A DNA stretch of 6,807 nucleotides, from the NCBI GenBank assembly GCA_050486105.1, contig JBJHCR010000332.1, positions 1 through 6,807 of the forward strand. The letters are read 5' to 3'. Position numbers and translations under genes: made by a program. This stretch comes from JAEXNA01 sp050486105 (GTDB lineage: Bacteria; Vulcanimicrobiota; Xenobia; Xenobiales; JADMJV01). This document shows, piece by piece, positions 5,759 through 6,807 of the stretch (its first letter is position 1; the number at the start of each line of letters is the position of its first letter). The notes below the pieces were generated by a model. It was not told the DNA's origin and ran no database searches. It saw only the letters and a program-made list of their open reading frames with translations.

Positions 5759-5778
5759 GCCGGCCACCGGAGGTTTTT
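5759..5778 (+). terminator. Possible weak terminator after the M23 gene
   Basis: CCGG (5760-5763) and CCGG (5767-5770) can pair across a 3-nt loop just after the M23 stop, and a five-T run follows at 5774-5778. The stem is only 4 bp with a three-base gap before the T-run, so the call is weak. Confidence 0.3.
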
Positions 5779-6045
5779 GGCTGTAATGACCAGCCCACCA
5801 TGGTGACGCAAAACGATCTACTGGACCAGGCCTTTCATTGAGGGGTTCTCAGGAGAATGAACTGAAACAAGCTCCTAATGGTCAAGATTAGCTGTCTTCT
5901 CTCGATTCACAGCGGTCCCAATTTCGGAGCTGAAGTGGCGCTTCATCTTGCCCATAAATGACCATCCCTTGTGTAGCCCTCTGGGAATCTTCCGGTGAAA
6001 GGCTCCCTGATTTGGAAGTTCATCGTATGACAACGGCATCTATGC
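5779..6045. other. Non-coding gap upstream of the Uma2 gene
   Basis: No supported gene was found in either strand between the M23 stop and the Uma2 start. The only structure seen is a 5-bp inverted repeat, CTAAT (5875-5879) and ATTAG (5887-5891), too weak to interpret. The sequence shows no recognisable RNA gene, repeat or mobile element end. Confidence 0.5.
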
Positions 6046-6051
6046 TAAGAT
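6041..6051 (+). promoter_or_regulatory. -10-like element close to the Uma2 start
   Basis: TATGCT (6041-6046) and the overlapping TAAGAT (6046-6051) both resemble a -10 box. The second ends 9 nt before the ATG at 6061, and no Shine-Dalgarno is seen in the intervening bases. This would give a very short or absent leader, but there is no matching -35, so it is tentative. Confidence 0.3.
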
Positions 6052-6060
6052 AAGCCTACT

Positions 6061-6603
6061 ATGCTGTTAGAGCGTTCGAGACGATGGACTCGACAAGAGT
6101 ATCAAAAACTATCGGGTGTTCTGCCCCAGGACAGTCGGGTCGAGCTCTTGGGAGGGGTGCTTGTCGAAATGAGTCCTCAGAATCCGCCGCACAGTTTTTG
6201 TGTAGCGCAACTCAATCGAATCTTAATGCGACAACTACCGGAAGAATATTCGGTCCGGGTCCAGCTTCCCCTGGCCCTCTCAGATGACTCTCAGCCCGAG
6301 CCGGATCTCGCAGTGGTAAAGAATGACCCCGCCTACTTTGAAGAGCATCCGGAAACAGCGATTTTGGTCGTCGAGGTGGCGGACACTAGTCTGGAGTATG
6401 ACCGAATGGTCAAGCGGCCTTTCTATCAGGATGCAGCGGTCTCGGAGTATCTGGTCGTGAATGTCAACGACAGAAAACTCGAGGCCTTCCGTGATGGCAA
6501 GAGCGAGGTCTTCACACTGGAAGACAGCTACTCGTCCGAGGTACTCCCACTAGAAATAGCTGTCAAAGAGATCTTTGGATTCCAGCCCGGGGTAACACCT
6601 TGA
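6061..6603 (+). CDS. Uma2 family (DUF820) putative endonuclease
   Basis: A 180-residue protein of the usual Uma2 length, with a PD-(D/E)xK-like fold. The opening helix (WTRQEYQKL, residues 9-17) leads to RVELLGGVLVEMSP (26-39), the family's core strand pair. PEPDLAVV (79-86) carries the predicted catalytic Asp82, and ILVVEVADTS (101-110) carries Glu105. YDRMVKRPFYQDAAVSEYLVVN (113-134 region) carries Asp114, Lys118 and the Y...V-x-EY block. The commonest form of that block ends EYW; here it ends EYL. The invariant acidic residues and lysine are present, so the nuclease site looks intact. Cellular function of the family is poorly known; many copies sit alone in genomes rich in Uma2 genes, often linked to mobile or defence regions. 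Neighbours give no partner gene, and the stop is TGA at 6601-6603. No Shine-Dalgarno is obvious, and a -10-like element lies just upstream. Confidence 0.85.
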   Translation: MLLERSRRWTRQEYQKLSGVLPQDSRVELLGGVLVEMSPQNPPHSFCVAQLNRILMRQLPEEYSVRVQLPLALSDDSQPEPDLAVVKNDPAYFEEHPETAILVVEVADTSLEYDRMVKRPFYQDAAVSEYLVVNVNDRKLEAFRDGKSEVFTLEDSYSSEVLPLEIAVKEIFGFQPGVTP

Positions 6604-6638
6604 AAGTTGGTGCCTATTCAGAACCACGGCTTACCATT

Positions 6639-6668
6639 TCGAAATTCCCGCTTGGGTTTCGATTTCGA
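6639..6668. repeat. Inverted repeat after the Uma2 stop
   Basis: TCGAAAT (6639-6645) and ATTTCGA (6662-6668) form a 7-bp stem with a 16-nt loop between convergent gene ends. The left arm is also part of a 10-bp palindrome, ATTTCGAAAT (6636-6645). No T-run follows, so it is listed only as a repeat that might help transcription end. Confidence 0.3.
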
Positions 6669-6745
6669 GCGCAGGTGATTGAAGCTTCGGCTCTTTAACT
6701 TTCCTCCTGCAGGCGTACGTGGATAGCGTTCGATCGGGGTCAAAG

Positions 6746-6807
6746 TTAGAGGTGGGCGAGTTGAGGCTGGGCGAGCGCCCGCATGACCAAGTCGACGAAG
6801 TTGACAC
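6746..6807 (-). CDS. Possible C-terminal tail of a gene entering from the right
   Basis: On the minus strand the last 19 codons before a TAA (6748-6746) read VNFVDLVMRALAQPQLAHL, with no stop back to the window edge. Third positions are G or C in 17 of 19 codons, stronger than the competing open frame on the plus strand. The segment is too short to name a family. It would be convergent with the Uma2 gene, leaving 142 nt between the two stops. Confidence 0.38.
   Translation of the reverse strand, partial: VNFVDLVMRALAQPQLAHL

Overview
The window reads as chromosomal DNA from a free-living, moderately GC-rich bacterium. Codon usage is GC-rich at third positions and Shine-Dalgarno sites are clear at most genes. 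An exported copper enzyme with a twin-arginine and lipobox leader, an M23 peptidoglycan peptidase, a TerB-like protein, a toxin-antitoxin pair and a Uma2-type putative nuclease point to a Gram-negative-type, environmentally versatile lineage. Uma2 genes are typical of Cyanobacteria, Chloroflexota, Planctomycetota, Myxococcota and similar groups, but nothing here fixes the phylum. No rRNA, tRNA, CRISPR array or transposase was seen.

Layout. (1) 1-1042, minus: a large protein open to the left edge, with a Ser/Thr/Asn-rich N-terminus followed by repeated units of about 84 residues that I do not recognise. It has no stop codon inside the window. (2) 1152-1616, plus: a small TerB-like protein, divergent from (1) across an intergenic region that carries an inverted repeat. 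(3) 1735-2688, plus: a two-gene module resembling mqsRA, toxin first. Its antitoxin joins an MqsA/YgiT-like zinc ribbon to a C-terminal ribbon-helix-helix (RHH) DNA-binding domain instead of the usual helix-turn-helix. A perfect 10+10 inverted repeat overlaps the -10 box, and the toxin start codon follows almost at once. (4) 2872-4635, minus: a complete three-domain multicopper oxidase with all copper ligands and a His-rich insertion. (5) 4979-5755, plus: an M23 (LytM-type) metallopeptidase with a Met-rich, Ser/Gly-rich N-terminal half and no normal signal peptide. (6) 6061-6603, plus: a Uma2-family putative endonuclease. (7) 6746-6807, minus: a possible C-terminal tail of a gene entering from the right.

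Only the toxin and antitoxin form an obvious operon (4-nt overlap). The other genes look individually transcribed. The oxidase and the peptidase are divergent and may act in the same envelope compartment, but no functional link is shown. The strongest candidates for something undescribed are the hybrid zinc-ribbon/RHH antitoxin module with its compact operator-promoter, and the repeat protein at the left edge.
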